Source of the DNA: CAVQGZ01 sp942491665
GTDB taxonomy: Bacteria; Actinomycetota; Actinomycetes; Jiangellales; Jiangellaceae
Assembly (NCBI GenBank): GCA_942491665.1
Contig: CALOBR010000003.1
Coordinates: forward strand, 77,659 to 141,658
Reading direction: 5' to 3'
DNA: 64,000 nt
Part shown: one piece after another, positions 27,687 through 36,660 of the stretch
How the letters are laid out: each line of letters opens with the position of its first letter
How positions within the stretch are numbered: position 1 is the first letter of the stretch
Translations under genes and position numbers: made by a program
Notes under the pieces: model-generated
Seen by the model: the letters and a program-made list of their open reading frames with translations, nothing else
The model's database searches: none
What the model was told of the DNA's origin: nothing

Positions 27687-29137
27687 GCGGCCCCACCGGA
27701 CCCGTCGTCTGGGACGACGTCCCGCCGTTCCCGAAGGCCGCCAAGACGCAGCTGGCCAAGGCCGAGCAGCGGGCGACCCTGAGCCGTGTCACGCACCAGA
27801 TCCGCGACAAGCGCGCCTTCGTTGTTGACGAGCGCGACGACTGGCAAGAGCTGCGCCTGGCCGGCGAGGCCATCAAGAACCGAACGCTGCGCCATCTCGA
27901 CACCTACCTCGAGCAGGCCGAGGCAGCGCTCACCGCGGCGGGCGTCACCGTGCACTGGGCCGTGGACGCCGACCATGCCAATCGCATCATCCATGCGCTG
28001 GTGCTGGAGACCGGCGAGACCGAGGTCGTCAAGATCAAGTCGATGGCCACGATGGAGATCGGCATCAACGACTACCTGGAGAAGCGTGGCATCACCGCCA
28101 CCGAGACCGACCTCGCCGAACTCATCGTTCAGATGGCCGGTGACCGGCCGAGCCACATTCTGGTGCCGGCGATCCACAAGAACCGATCGGAGATTCGCGA
28201 CATCTTCGACGAGCACATGCCCGGCACGCCGACCAACCTCACCGACGAACCGATCGAGCTGGCCGGCCAGGCCCGCCGACACCTGCGCGAGACGTTCCTG
28301 CGTGCCAAGGTCGCGATCTCCGGCGCCAACTTCATCGTGGCCGAGACGGGCACGGTGTGCATCGTGGAGTCAGAAGGCAACGGGCGCATGTGCCTGACGC
28401 TGCCCGACACCCTGATCTCGGTGGTCGGCATTGAGAAGCTCGTGCCGACGTTCGCCGACCTCGAGGTGTTTCTGCAGCTTCTTCCGCGCTCAAGTACCGG
28501 CGAGCGGATGAATCCCTACACGTCTCTCTGGACGGGCGTCACGCCCGGCGACGGCCCGCAGGACCAGCATGTGGTGTTCATCGACAACGGCCGCACGAAG
28601 GCGCTGGCCGACGAGGTGGGACGCCAGGCCCTGCGCTGCATCCGCTGCTCGGCCTGCCTCAACGTGTGCCCGGTGTACGAGCGAACGGGCGGGCACGCCT
28701 ACGGATCGGTCTACCCAGGGCCGATCGGCGCCATCCTGACCCCGCAGCTGCGGGGTATGGACGACCCTGTCGACCGTGCGCTCCCGTTCGCCTCGTCGCT
28801 GTGCGGCGCGTGCTACGAGGTGTGCCCGGTGCGCATCAACATCCCGCAGGTGCTCACCCATCTGCGGGGGCGCGCGGTCGAGCACGACCACGAGCACCAC
28901 AAGCACCTAATCGAGCAGGCGGTGTTCAAGAGCGTCACCGCGGTGTTCGACACCGACGCCGTCTACCACAGCGGGCTGGCCGTGGGCCTCCCGCTGGCCC
29001 ACGCCGTCTCGGGCAAGGACGGGCTGCATTGGCTGCCCTTCGTCGGCAGCAAGTGGACCAAGAGCCGAGACGTGCTCCAGCCGCCGCAGCAGAGCTTCAG
29101 GTCGTGGTGGGCGAGCCAGGACGGGGACAAGGCATGA
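27683..29137 (+). CDS. lutB: Lactate utilization protein LutB (ferredoxin-type Fe-S protein)
   Basis: 484 aa. The N-terminal LUD domain (GANFIVAETGTVCIVESEGN) is followed by two 4Fe-4S motifs (CIRCSACLNVCPVYERTGG and SLCGACYEVCPVRINIP). It carries electrons in LutABC-dependent L-lactate oxidation. Overlaps lutA upstream and lutC downstream by 4 bp each, indicating tight translational coupling. Confidence 0.95.
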   Translation: MSGPTGPVVWDDVPPFPKAAKTQLAKAEQRATLSRVTHQIRDKRAFVVDERDDWQELRLAGEAIKNRTLRHLDTYLEQAEAALTAAGVTVHWAVDADHANRIIHALVLETGETEVVKIKSMATMEIGINDYLEKRGITATETDLAELIVQMAGDRPSHILVPAIHKNRSEIRDIFDEHMPGTPTNLTDEPIELAGQARRHLRETFLRAKVAISGANFIVAETGTVCIVESEGNGRMCLTLPDTLISVVGIEKLVPTFADLEVFLQLLPRSSTGERMNPYTSLWTGVTPGDGPQDQHVVFIDNGRTKALADEVGRQALRCIRCSACLNVCPVYERTGGHAYGSVYPGPIGAILTPQLRGMDDPVDRALPFASSLCGACYEVCPVRINIPQVLTHLRGRAVEHDHEHHKHLIEQAVFKSVTAVFDTDAVYHSGLAVGLPLAHAVSGKDGLHWLPFVGSKWTKSRDVLQPPQQSFRSWWASQDGDKA

Positions 29138-29790
29138 GCGGGCGCGAGACGATCCTGACGCGGGTGCGCGGGGCGCTGACCGACGTCCCGGATGCCGAGA
29201 CGCCCGACGATGTGGCGATCCCGCGCAACTACCGACGCGGCAGCAGCCTGGACGACGCCGCAGTTCTGGAGCTGTTCGTCGAGAACGTGATCGACTACGG
29301 GGCGACGGTTCATCGCCTTGCCAGCGCCACGGATCTCACGGAGACCGTGCGCGAGATCTGCCACCGGCGTGGGGTGCAGACCATGGTCGGGGCGCCCGGG
29401 TTCGCCGAGCAGGTCATCACCGGTGCCGGCGTCGTGCTCATGCGCGACTCGCCGCCGATGAGCCCCGCTTCGCTCGACCGCGCCGATGCCATCATCACGA
29501 ACGCGGCGGTCGGCGTCGCCGAGACCGGCACAATCATCCTGGTCAGCGGCATCGGCATGGGTCGCCGCGCGCTCAGCCTGGTTCCCGACGTGCACCTGTG
29601 CGTGGTGCGGGCCGACCAGGTGGTCGCCACCGTGCCCGAGGCGATGGACGTGCTCGGTCCGCAGGCAACGCGCCCCATCACGTTCATCTCCGGCGGAAGC
29701 GCGACCAGTGACATCGAGCTGGTTCGGGTCGAAGGGGTGCACGGCCCCCGGACCCTCGAGGTGATCGTGGTGGCCACCGAGAAGACCTGA
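29134..29790 (+). CDS. lutC: Lactate utilization protein LutC
   Basis: 218 aa LUD-domain protein, third subunit of the LutABC lactate oxidase. The conserved C-terminal part (AVGVAETGTIILVSGIGMGR; ITFISGGSATSDIELVRVEG; HGPRTLEVIVV) is clear. No lutR-type regulator is adjacent. Confidence 0.94.
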   Translation: MSGRETILTRVRGALTDVPDAETPDDVAIPRNYRRGSSLDDAAVLELFVENVIDYGATVHRLASATDLTETVREICHRRGVQTMVGAPGFAEQVITGAGVVLMRDSPPMSPASLDRADAIITNAAVGVAETGTIILVSGIGMGRRALSLVPDVHLCVVRADQVVATVPEAMDVLGPQATRPITFISGGSATSDIELVRVEGVHGPRTLEVIVVATEKT

Positions 29791-29837
29791 TGCGCTCAAC
29801 CTCAGCGAGCGCGGCATCAGGCATAATGAACGCGTTC

Positions 29838-29911
29838 GCGGGTGTAGTTCAATGGTAGAACATCAGCTTCCCAAGCTGACAGTGCGAGTTCGATTCTCGT
29901 CACCCGCTCCA
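29838..29911 (+). tRNA. tRNA-Gly (anticodon CCC)
   Basis: A complete cloverleaf can be folded: acceptor GCGGGTG/CACCCGC, D arm GTTC-AATGGTA-GAAC, anticodon arm TCAGC-TTCCCAA-GCTGA (anticodon CCC), variable CAGT, T arm GCGAG-TTCGATT-CTCGT, discriminator T and an encoded CCA. It sits at the left edge of the accessory island. Confidence 0.95.
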
Positions 29912-29915
29912 CCGA

Positions 29916-29942
29916 AAACCCCCTGCTAGCAGGGGGTTTCTT
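29916..29942 (+). terminator. Rho-independent terminator after tRNA-Gly
   Basis: A perfect 12-bp inverted repeat (AAACCCCCTGCT/AGCAGGGGGTTT) immediately after the tRNA, ending in TTTCTTC. Confidence 0.85.
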
Positions 29943-30049
29943 CATGTCCACGGTCGGCGCGCCGGACCCGTTCTGACCCCTGTTCACCATCGTATAGCCC
30001 ACGTCTAGCCCACGACGATCTTGGGGTTTCACGCTGGCTGGGCTCGAGA

Positions 30050-32407
30050 TCAGAGCCGGCGGGGATCGGGGAATCCGAGGCTGACGTAGCCGGGGGCCCG
30101 TTTGGCAAGGGATGCGGCCAGCACAGGCGTGTCGACGTCGTGGTAGTCGTGCACCTCGGCGGACGTCTTGCCGGGGTGAGATCGCAGGATCCGGCCTGCG
30201 TACTGTACGAGTCGACCTTTGAATGAGACGGGTCCGGCCAGGAAGAGGGTGTCGAGCTCGGGAGAGTCGAACCCTTCTCCCACGAAGCTGCCCGTCGCTA
30301 CGGCCAGGAGTGGTCCTTCGGGCCCTGCACCGTCCGTCCGGTGGAGTCTGGCCACGGCGGCGGTTCTCGCCTTGGCTCCCATGCCACCCTTGAGAACGAT
30401 GGGGTGGTAGCCCCGAGATTCCAGCCGCTCGGCGAGGTCGTCGACGTGGCTGGTGCGTTGGGCGAGAACGAGGCATTGCCGTCCCCGCTCGAGTGCTGCT
30501 ACGACGTCATCGACGATCTGTCTGTTGCGCGACTCGTCTTCCGCGAGTGCACGATGAACGCCGGCGATAGCTCCCGGCGCAAACAGGTCAACCTCGGTGT
30601 CGTAGGAGAAGCCGGTCCGGTGCACGAGGAGCCGCGGCACGGGCCGTTCTTCCAGAGCACCTTCGATCGTGTCGGGTTGAGCCGATGCCCAGGCGTGGCG
30701 AACGGGTCCGAGCTGGAAGGAGATGAGGTCGTCCAGACGGTCGCGGCGGTACGGGGTCGCGGTCAGTCCGAGCCATCGGCGTGCAGGGATCGACCGGACG
30801 GCAGCCTCGAAGGCGGCGGCCGGGACGTGGTGGCACTCGTCGACCACGATCAGGCCGTATGCCGCGAGCTTGTCCTCGAGGTCGCTGCGGCGGGCCAAGG
30901 TTTGCAGCGTCGCGATATCGACAGCGCCGGTGAGCTTGGATCGCCCACCTCCGATCTGGCCAGGCTTCATGCCAAGGAGCGCCTGGATCTGGGCACGCCA
31001 TTGATCTGCCAGCGTCTTCCTGTCGACGAGCACCAATGTCGACCTGGCCACTCGCGCGATCGCGGCGCAGGCCATGACGGTCTTGCCGGATCCGGGCGGA
31101 GCCACCAGAAGACCTAGGTCGTGCCCGGTGACGTCGTCCACGGCCGCTTGCTGGGCAGGAGTGAGCTCGGCTGTCACTGTCGTCGGCAGCGGTGCGCCGT
31201 CCACCCGGTGGTCGTGGATCTCGGGCCTGCTGCCGGCTTCCTCGACAGCCGTGACGGCCGTGTCGAGCAGGCCTCGAGGGAGAGCGAGGTAGCCGTCAAT
31301 GGTCTCGTCGTAGGTCCGGATGAAGCGAGCGGTGTTCCATGTCGACTGTCGTCGCCGTTGCCGGTCGTAGAACTCGGGGTTGGCCATGGAAGCTGCGTGC
31401 GTGAGGGTGGCGTACAGCGCCGGGCTGAGCTCGTCTCCTTGCATGCGGACCCCGCTGTCGAGGTGGAGGTGCACGATGGGTGCTGATCGAGGAAGGGTCC
31501 GCGTCGAGTGCGTGCGATGGAGCCGGCGTACCTGAACCCCGACGGCTGGCTCCCGAAGCTTGGTCGCGAGCCTCCGGACCTGTGTCGGGGTGAGGCGGTC
31601 GAGGGTGGACAGGTAGGCCCACTGGTCCTCGAACGGCTCCAGTGTGGCGAGGTCTAGGAAGACGGTGGTTCCGTGCTCCTTACGGCTTCTGCCATGCAGC
31701 GGCGCCGCAATCAGGTTGCCGAAGCGTCCGGTGGGCACGGTGTCTTGGGACGGGAACAGCCGGTCGTAGCAGCCCAGGTTCATACGGCCACGCAGTGCGA
31801 TGGCCTCGCGCACGAGGCCGGTGCCGACCGCCCGCGCGCTGGCGGCCGGTACTGGATCGGTGAAGAAGGCCCACACGTGGGCGCCCACGCCGGAACGGGA
31901 GACCTCCAGTGCTGTTGGCACGCCGACGGCCCGCGCAGCCTTGAGGTAGGCAAGTGCATCGAGGATCGCCGCCGGGCCGTCGAAGTCGGCAGCCAGCCAG
32001 CACGTTTCATCGCCGGGCAACATGGGGTATAGGCCGATGTGGTGGTTCCCTGTGAGGTGAGCGGCCAGGACGTCCGAGGTGAGCGGGAGGTACCGCACCT
32101 CGTCGTGTCGACTGTGCCGACGCCAGCCACCCTCCACCGCAGGAACCCACCCAGACGTCCCGCGTCGCTGGTTCTCCCAGCGCACGGCGTAGACGTCGCG
32201 GCGTGCCCGGAAGAGCGCGGTGTAGAACGCGACCTTGTCCTCCGCCGGCGAGCTGGCGGTGACAGTCCCTGGCCGACGGTCGAACCACGCGGACTGGTCA
32301 CCCGCGGCAGGCTCAGCCTCGCGCTGGGTCAGTCGCAGCAGCTTCTTCAGCCGTGCGTTCTCCTGCCGGAGCTGGTCCAGCTCACGTTCCAGGTCACCGC
32401 GGCTCAT
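30050..32407 (-). CDS. TOTE-type archaeo-eukaryotic primase fused to SF2 helicase
   Basis: 785 aa. A short N-terminal coiled coil (about 5-30) leads to an archaeo-eukaryotic-primase domain of the TOTE conflict-system type (about 60-280): YAVRWENQRRGTSGW, CWLAADFDGPAAILD (catalytic Asp pair), ALEVSRSGVGAHVWAFF (catalytic His) and FPSQDTVPTGRFGNLIAAPL. From about residue 410 a superfamily-2 helicase follows: Walker A VAPPGSGKTVMA, DECHH box, LGLTATPYRRD and QYAGRILRSHPG. TOTE systems are predicted biological-conflict systems; this form lacks the usual zinc-binding Cys insert in the primase. ATG 32407 lies 3 bp after vapC, so it is likely the third gene of vapB-vapC-helicase. Confidence 0.85.
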   Translation of the reverse strand: MSRGDLERELDQLRQENARLKKLLRLTQREAEPAAGDQSAWFDRRPGTVTASSPAEDKVAFYTALFRARRDVYAVRWENQRRGTSGWVPAVEGGWRRHSRHDEVRYLPLTSDVLAAHLTGNHHIGLYPMLPGDETCWLAADFDGPAAILDALAYLKAARAVGVPTALEVSRSGVGAHVWAFFTDPVPAASARAVGTGLVREAIALRGRMNLGCYDRLFPSQDTVPTGRFGNLIAAPLHGRSRKEHGTTVFLDLATLEPFEDQWAYLSTLDRLTPTQVRRLATKLREPAVGVQVRRLHRTHSTRTLPRSAPIVHLHLDSGVRMQGDELSPALYATLTHAASMANPEFYDRQRRRQSTWNTARFIRTYDETIDGYLALPRGLLDTAVTAVEEAGSRPEIHDHRVDGAPLPTTVTAELTPAQQAAVDDVTGHDLGLLVAPPGSGKTVMACAAIARVARSTLVLVDRKTLADQWRAQIQALLGMKPGQIGGGRSKLTGAVDIATLQTLARRSDLEDKLAAYGLIVVDECHHVPAAAFEAAVRSIPARRWLGLTATPYRRDRLDDLISFQLGPVRHAWASAQPDTIEGALEERPVPRLLVHRTGFSYDTEVDLFAPGAIAGVHRALAEDESRNRQIVDDVVAALERGRQCLVLAQRTSHVDDLAERLESRGYHPIVLKGGMGAKARTAAVARLHRTDGAGPEGPLLAVATGSFVGEGFDSPELDTLFLAGPVSFKGRLVQYAGRILRSHPGKTSAEVHDYHDVDTPVLAASLAKRAPGYVSLGFPDPRRL

Positions 32408-32409
32408 GA

Positions 32410-32838
32410 CTACTTGGCAGTGCCGCCGGCCGCGGGTGGGTGCCACAGCCGAAGGTCGACATGGCGGGCCGCCACAACGAAGTCCCTGTCCGTCGTCAAC
32501 AGGGTGTGCCCACCCGCCGATGCCAACCGCACGATCAGCGCGTCGATCGTTCCCACCTGCACACCGACAGACCGCAGGCTGGTGCGCACCTGAGCGGCCG
32601 CAATGTGGTCCTCCCGCGTCGGCACCAGGTACTCCAACGCGCTGAACGTGTCGATGATCTGTGCCTTGACCTGGTCACGCACCACGCCCTGCAGCAACTC
32701 CTGCAGGATGATTCCCGTGGTGGAAACGACGTCACCCCCGGCGAGCGCGTGGTGCAGCGCCCCCACCTCGGGAACGTTGGGGGGTGTGTCGCGTCGCAGC
32801 GCCAGCGACCAGACGCTGGTGTCGACCAGAAGGCTCAT
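32410..32838 (-). CDS. vapC: PIN-domain ribonuclease toxin VapC
   Basis: 142 aa. The PIN acidic residues are visible: Asp in LLVDTSVWSLAL, Glu in IILQELLQGVV, Asp in VGTIDALIVRLA and Asp in LLTTDRDFVVAA. VapC toxins cleave tRNA or rRNA. The ATG overlaps the vapB stop (ATGA), the usual antitoxin-toxin coupling. It is followed after 3 bp by the TOTE primase-helicase. Confidence 0.9.
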   Translation of the reverse strand: MSLLVDTSVWSLALRRDTPPNVPEVGALHHALAGGDVVSTTGIILQELLQGVVRDQVKAQIIDTFSALEYLVPTREDHIAAAQVRTSLRSVGVQVGTIDALIVRLASAGGHTLLTTDRDFVVAARHVDLRLWHPPAAGGTAK

Positions 32839-33035
32839 TCGCGCGAGCGCTCGCTCTTGTGGTCGTAGGAGGGGGCCATCTCGACCTCACCGAACAGCTC
32901 GAGAATGCGGGCCTGCTCGCGCCGCGCGATGAACTCCTCCAAAGCACGGGTCACGGCGGCCTTCTTCGTCCGCTCACCACTGACCGACAGGGCACGCTCG
33001 AGCAGATCTGGATCGATGGCCAGATTCGTCGCCAT
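32835..33035 (-). CDS. vapB: VapB-type antitoxin
   Basis: 66 aa. A small ribbon-helix-helix-like protein (MATNLAIDPDLLERALSVSG; KKAAVTRALEEFIARREQ) with a C-terminal toxin-binding tail. ATG 33035 has GAGGAGGTG at ideal spacing. Neutralises the downstream VapC and probably autoregulates the operon. Confidence 0.88.
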   Translation of the reverse strand: MATNLAIDPDLLERALSVSGERTKKAAVTRALEEFIARREQARILELFGEVEMAPSYDHKSERSRE

Positions 33036-33071
33036 GTGCACCTCCTCACACACAAGGCTACACAAGACGCC

Positions 33072-34713
33072 GCGCGAGTAGAAGACTTGCGGTCGCGGCA
33101 CCGGCGGTATCGCCGATACACCCACCTGCCGCCCGGCGCGCCGGTCGACGCCCCGACGGTGGAACGGCTGGCCGCCCGCGTGCTGGCCCACCCCGACACG
33201 ATCCCCCTCCACGACAGCGGCGAGCAGCCGCGCTGGACCACCCGGGACCTCCTCGCCGTCGAGCAGCACGCCCTGACCACCGCCGACCGGCTACACCACC
33301 TACCCGCCGCGCCGGTCGACCCCCTGCTGGTCGAGTACGCCCTAAGCGTCCACCGGCTGACCGGGGAGCAGGCCGACCTCGTCCGCGCCCTCACCCTGCA
33401 CCCCGGCCGGCTGTCCGTCGTGGTCGGGCCGGCCGGGGCCGGCAAGACCGCCGCGCTGGCCGCCGCCCGCACCGCCTGGGGCCACGACCACCAGCTCGTG
33501 GTCGGGTGCGCCACCGCCGCCCTGGCCGCCCAACAGCTCCAGCACGCGACCGGCATCGTCACCACCACGGTCGCGACGATCCTGCGCGGCCTGCAGGACC
33601 CACGGCCGTCGGGCTGGCTGCCCCCGGGCGGCGTGCTCGTCGTCGACGAGGCCGGCATGGTCGGCACCCGCGACCTGGCCACCCTGCTGGCGGCCGCCGC
33701 GCAGCACCACGCCCGCCTCGTCCTGGTCGGCGACCCCGTCCAGCACCACGCCCGCCTCGTCCTGGTCGGCGACCCCGCCCAGCTGCCCGAGATCGACGCC
33801 GGCGGGCTGTTCGGCCACCTCGCTCCGCCACCCCGACGCCGTCCTGGCCGACAACCGGCGCCAGCAGGCCGACTGGGAACGCGACACCCTCGCCGCGCTC
33901 CGCGCCGGGAGCACCGGCCCCGCCCTCGGGGCCTACCTGCAGCACGGCCACGTCCACATCGACCCCACCCCCGCCGACCGCACCGACCAGATCGTCGAGG
34001 ACTACCTCACCGCGAGGCAGGTGCTGACCGGGCCCGACGACGAGCTGGTGCTCACCGCCACCCGCGCCCACGCCTCCCACCTCAACACCGCGATCCGCGA
34101 CACCCTGCACGCCACCGGCCGGCTCGGCACCGACCAGCTCGACGTCGACACCCCCGCCGGGCCCCGCGGGTACTCCGCCGGCGACCAGGTCATCGTCACC
34201 CGCAACGACCCCGCCCGCGGCCTGCCCAACGGCGACCGCGCCACCGTCACCACCCTGCACCCCGACCACGGCGCGCTCACCATCCACACCCGCGACGGGC
34301 GCCACCTCACCCTGCCCGGGACCTACCTGGCCGACGGGCGCCTCGACCACGCCTACGCCCTCACCGTGCACAAGGCCCAAGGCCAGACCAGCCAGATCAC
34401 CCTCGTCGCCGCCGCACCCTCCATGACCCGCGAGACCGCCTACACCGCCCTGTCCCGCGGACGCCTCGGCAACTACCTCTACCTCACCCCCGACCCCGAC
34501 ACCCCCACCCCCAGCAACGCCGACGCCGTCGGTGCCTGGATCGCCGACACCGCTGTCGCCGAGACCGCCCACGCCATCCACCGCAGCGGCGCGCACCAGC
34601 TCGCCACCACCTTGCGCTCGGTGGCGGCGCCACCGACGGCGGCGGAGAGGTCCGCGCTGGCCGGCCCGGCACATCCCGAGGCTCCCAGCAGCCCGCGTGG
34701 CCTCTCGATCTGA
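33072..34713 (+). pseudogene. MobF/TrwC-type relaxase-helicase remnant (helicase half only, frameshifted)
   Basis: The RecD-like AAA domain of a conjugative relaxase is recognisable: SVVVGPAGAGKTAALAAAR (Walker A), VLVVDEAGMVGTRDL (Walker B), GDPAQLPEIDAGGLF, and in another frame YALTVHKAQGQTSQITLVAA and AYTALSRGR. The N-terminal relaxase domain is missing. The frame changes at about 33825, just after GGLFGHL. Just before this, 13 codons are tandemly duplicated. The remnant indicates a former conjugative element, no longer self-mobile through this gene. Confidence 0.82.
33702..33779 (+). repeat. 39-bp tandem duplication inside the relaxase remnant
   Basis: Units 33702-33740 and 33741-33779 differ by one base and encode QHHARLVLVGDP twice (plus Val or Ala), keeping frame. 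Only one copy is expected in the family. Confidence 0.95.
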
Positions 34714-34733
34714 CCTACCGGAGGGATCTGCCG

Positions 34734-35060
34734 ATGACCGATCTGAAACAGGCACAGCGCGTCCCCGCCGCTGACCAGTTGGCGTTCGAAGCCCAGACTG
34801 ACGAAGAGGTCGTGCTGCCGACGCCGCGCCGACGGCCAACTGCAGCGAAGGCTCCGGCGTCGACGTACCCTGGACTGCTCGACATCGCTGGCGCCGCCGA
34901 GCGGCTCGGGACTCCGCAGCGATTCGTCCGTCGCCTCGTCGATCAACGGCGGATCGCGTTCTACAAGGTCGGCAAGTACGTCAGGTTCGACCCGGCCGAC
35001 ATCGACCGCTGGCTCGCCGCCCAGCGTGTCGAAGCCCGGGACACGCCATGGGTGCAGTGA
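34734..35060 (+). CDS. Excisionase-like helix-turn-helix protein
   Basis: 108 aa. The C-terminal half is an HTH_17/excisionase domain: LLDIAGAAERLGTPQRFVRR, followed by DQRRIAFYKVGKYVRFDPAD and IDRWLAAQ. ATG 34734 has GGAGGG 8-9 nt upstream. Such proteins control excision of integrative elements or transcription. It follows the relaxase remnant by 20 bp and is far from the intact integrase at 50.7 kb, so its partner is uncertain. Confidence 0.8.
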   Translation: MTDLKQAQRVPAADQLAFEAQTDEEVVLPTPRRRPTAAKAPASTYPGLLDIAGAAERLGTPQRFVRRLVDQRRIAFYKVGKYVRFDPADIDRWLAAQRVEARDTPWVQ

Positions 35061-35103
35061 CGATGCGGCGTTGCCCCCCGACTTGGAGACCGAACCCCAC
35101 GGC

Positions 35104-35838
35104 TCAGTGGCTGAGTCCCGCCGCGCGCTCGAGTCGTGCCAGGGCCTCCCAGGCGTTGTCGACGGCCACGGCCGCATCGTCCGTGCGACAGCATGTGAGC
35201 ATCTTGCGCAGCCGGGTGCGGTCCTTCGCGGTCAAAGCATCCTCCCGGAAGTCGCGCGCTGAGATGAGACCGGCCAGGACCACGAAGTCGGTGCAGTGGC
35301 GGGCGCTTGCGCGATCGGAGGCGATCTCGGTTCGGGCCGCGGCCTTGCCGACGAGGGCCCCGACCAGGCTGGGGCGCCGGACGGTTCCGGTGCGGCCCGC
35401 TGCGACGATGCTCACCGGCTCGCTTCGGCTGAGGGCCTGGGTGGTGCCGGGGGCGGAGAGGGTCGGCGCTCCTCCGGCGCCGGCTCGGGCCGCTGCGCGT
35501 TCTCCAATTCCTTCAGGAATGAGGACGTCGATCTGTGCCAGGTCGCGGCGCCAGCGGTGCTGGAAGCCATCGGCGGAGGTCTCGGCGGCGAAGCCCAAGG
35601 CATGCAGCGCACCTGTGAAGGTCGCGAGCATCGTCGGGGAGGCCCGAACGTCGACGACTGTGTCGATGTCTCTGGTTGGACGTGTTGGCGAGACTCCGCG
35701 TTCGGCGCAATGGAGGTGGACGAGTTGGCCTCCGATGAGGGTCCACCCAGAGTCGACTCGCTCGTACAGGTCCATCAGAGCGTGCCAACACTGTTTCTGA
35801 GCAGCGTCCATGGCGGGCAGTTCGACGGGCTCAGGCAC
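35104..35838 (-). CDS. AbiEii-like nucleotidyltransferase (toxin candidate)
   Basis: 244 aa. Nucleotidyltransferase core with LIGGQLVHLHCAERG and RPTRDIDTVVDVRAS (GG and TxDxD-type motifs), as in AbiEii/AbiGii toxins that use NTPs to modify RNA. The GTG at 35838 overlaps the stop of the upstream HTH gene by 8 bp; ATG 35811 is the alternative start. It pairs with an HTH protein rather than a canonical AbiEi antitoxin, so it forms a toxin-antitoxin-like operon of the HTH/nucleotidyltransferase kind (inferred). Confidence 0.8.
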   Translation of the reverse strand: MPEPVELPAMDAAQKQCWHALMDLYERVDSGWTLIGGQLVHLHCAERGVSPTRPTRDIDTVVDVRASPTMLATFTGALHALGFAAETSADGFQHRWRRDLAQIDVLIPEGIGERAAARAGAGGAPTLSAPGTTQALSRSEPVSIVAAGRTGTVRRPSLVGALVGKAAARTEIASDRASARHCTDFVVLAGLISARDFREDALTAKDRTRLRKMLTCCRTDDAAVAVDNAWEALARLERAAGLSH

Positions 35839-36592
35839 GGTTCGTTCCAGCGACTGCGCCGCTGGCGGCGACTGTGCTGTGCAGGTCTGCGAGGCAGCGG
35901 ACGGCTTCGCTCTTCTCTCGGACGCCGTCATGCTCGGCCAGGTCGGCCGCGATCGTGAGCGGCGACCGGACGAGGTGGTCGAGGTCGACGACCGCCGGGT
36001 TCTTAGCGGGGCCGGAGACGACGTGGAGTACGACGTTGGCGCGTGACCGGGGAGCGGCCGAGAGCAGGTAGTCGCCGATGACGGCGTCGAGATCACTGGA
36101 GCACACGTAGCCCTCGACCAGATCGCCGGCGGACATGTTCGACTCGGGTAGCGAGACGCCAGAGAGGTGGACGCGCTCGTCGTCGCGGAGGTCGAGCAGA
36201 TCGCGCGGGGAGGCGACGAGCAGTGCGCGCCTCGCCCGGTTGCGCAGAGCGTGGTCAAGATCGGCTGCGACTCCATCGACCTCGGCGGAGGAGGCCCTGT
36301 CGAGCAGGATGCGCAGACGCGCCCGAGCTCGTGACCGGGCCGCAGGGGTCAGGCCGGAGACGGCTCGGTCACCGGCAGCGACCACGAGCAGATCCCATGC
36401 GGACTTCGCAGACAACGGACGCCCCGGCCGAGAGCGGCCTTTGAGTCGACGCACCTCGTCCATCTCCACTACCCACTGGTTCCCGACCTTCACCGCGGGC
36501 AGGGAGCCCTCCCGGATGCGCTGATGGATGCGCTGGGGGTGGACAGCGAGCAGCACGGCGGCTTCGGCCACACTCACCTGCATACCGGACAC
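35831..36592 (-). CDS. HTH protein paired with AbiEii-like nucleotidyltransferase (antitoxin candidate)
   Basis: 253 aa. The first ~55 residues are an excisionase/MerR-like HTH (VSVAEAAVLLAVHPQRIHQR, then REGSLPAVKVGNQWVV). The rest is a helical and mixed domain ending in the nucleotidyltransferase-linked region. ATG 36592 and ATG 36583 are both possible starts. It is immediately downstream of an AT-rich promoter with repeated CTTATAGG boxes, fitting an autoregulating DNA-binding antitoxin. Confidence 0.75.
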   Translation of the reverse strand: MSGMQVSVAEAAVLLAVHPQRIHQRIREGSLPAVKVGNQWVVEMDEVRRLKGRSRPGRPLSAKSAWDLLVVAAGDRAVSGLTPAARSRARARLRILLDRASSAEVDGVAADLDHALRNRARRALLVASPRDLLDLRDDERVHLSGVSLPESNMSAGDLVEGYVCSSDLDAVIGDYLLSAAPRSRANVVLHVVSGPAKNPAVVDLDHLVRSPLTIAADLAEHDGVREKSEAVRCLADLHSTVAASGAVAGTNRA

Positions 36593-36600
36593 TCTGCCAC

Positions 36601-36660
36601 TTCCCTGTAGATTCTTATAGGGTTACGGCAATCATATGTATACTTATAGGTTTCCTGTAA
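36601..36660. promoter_or_regulatory. AT-rich promoter/operator with repeated CTTATAGG boxes
   Basis: CTTATAGG occurs at 36614-36621 and 36643-36650 (29 bp apart, about three helical turns). TTCC(C)TGTA boxes flank them at 36601-36609 and 36652-36659. The minus strand reads CCTATAAG, a good -10. It is strikingly AT-rich for this genome and lies upstream of the HTH/AbiEii-like operon. Confidence 0.55.

Noticed and set aside
29838..29911. tRNA-Gly as the integration site of the island
   Set aside because: No second copy of its 3' end was found in the window, so adjacency alone does not make it an attachment site.
29817..30476. Minus-strand frame across tRNA-Gly
   Set aside because: Its C-terminal part is the translated antisense of the tRNA and terminator (VTRIELALSAWEADVLPLN), a known false-gene pattern.
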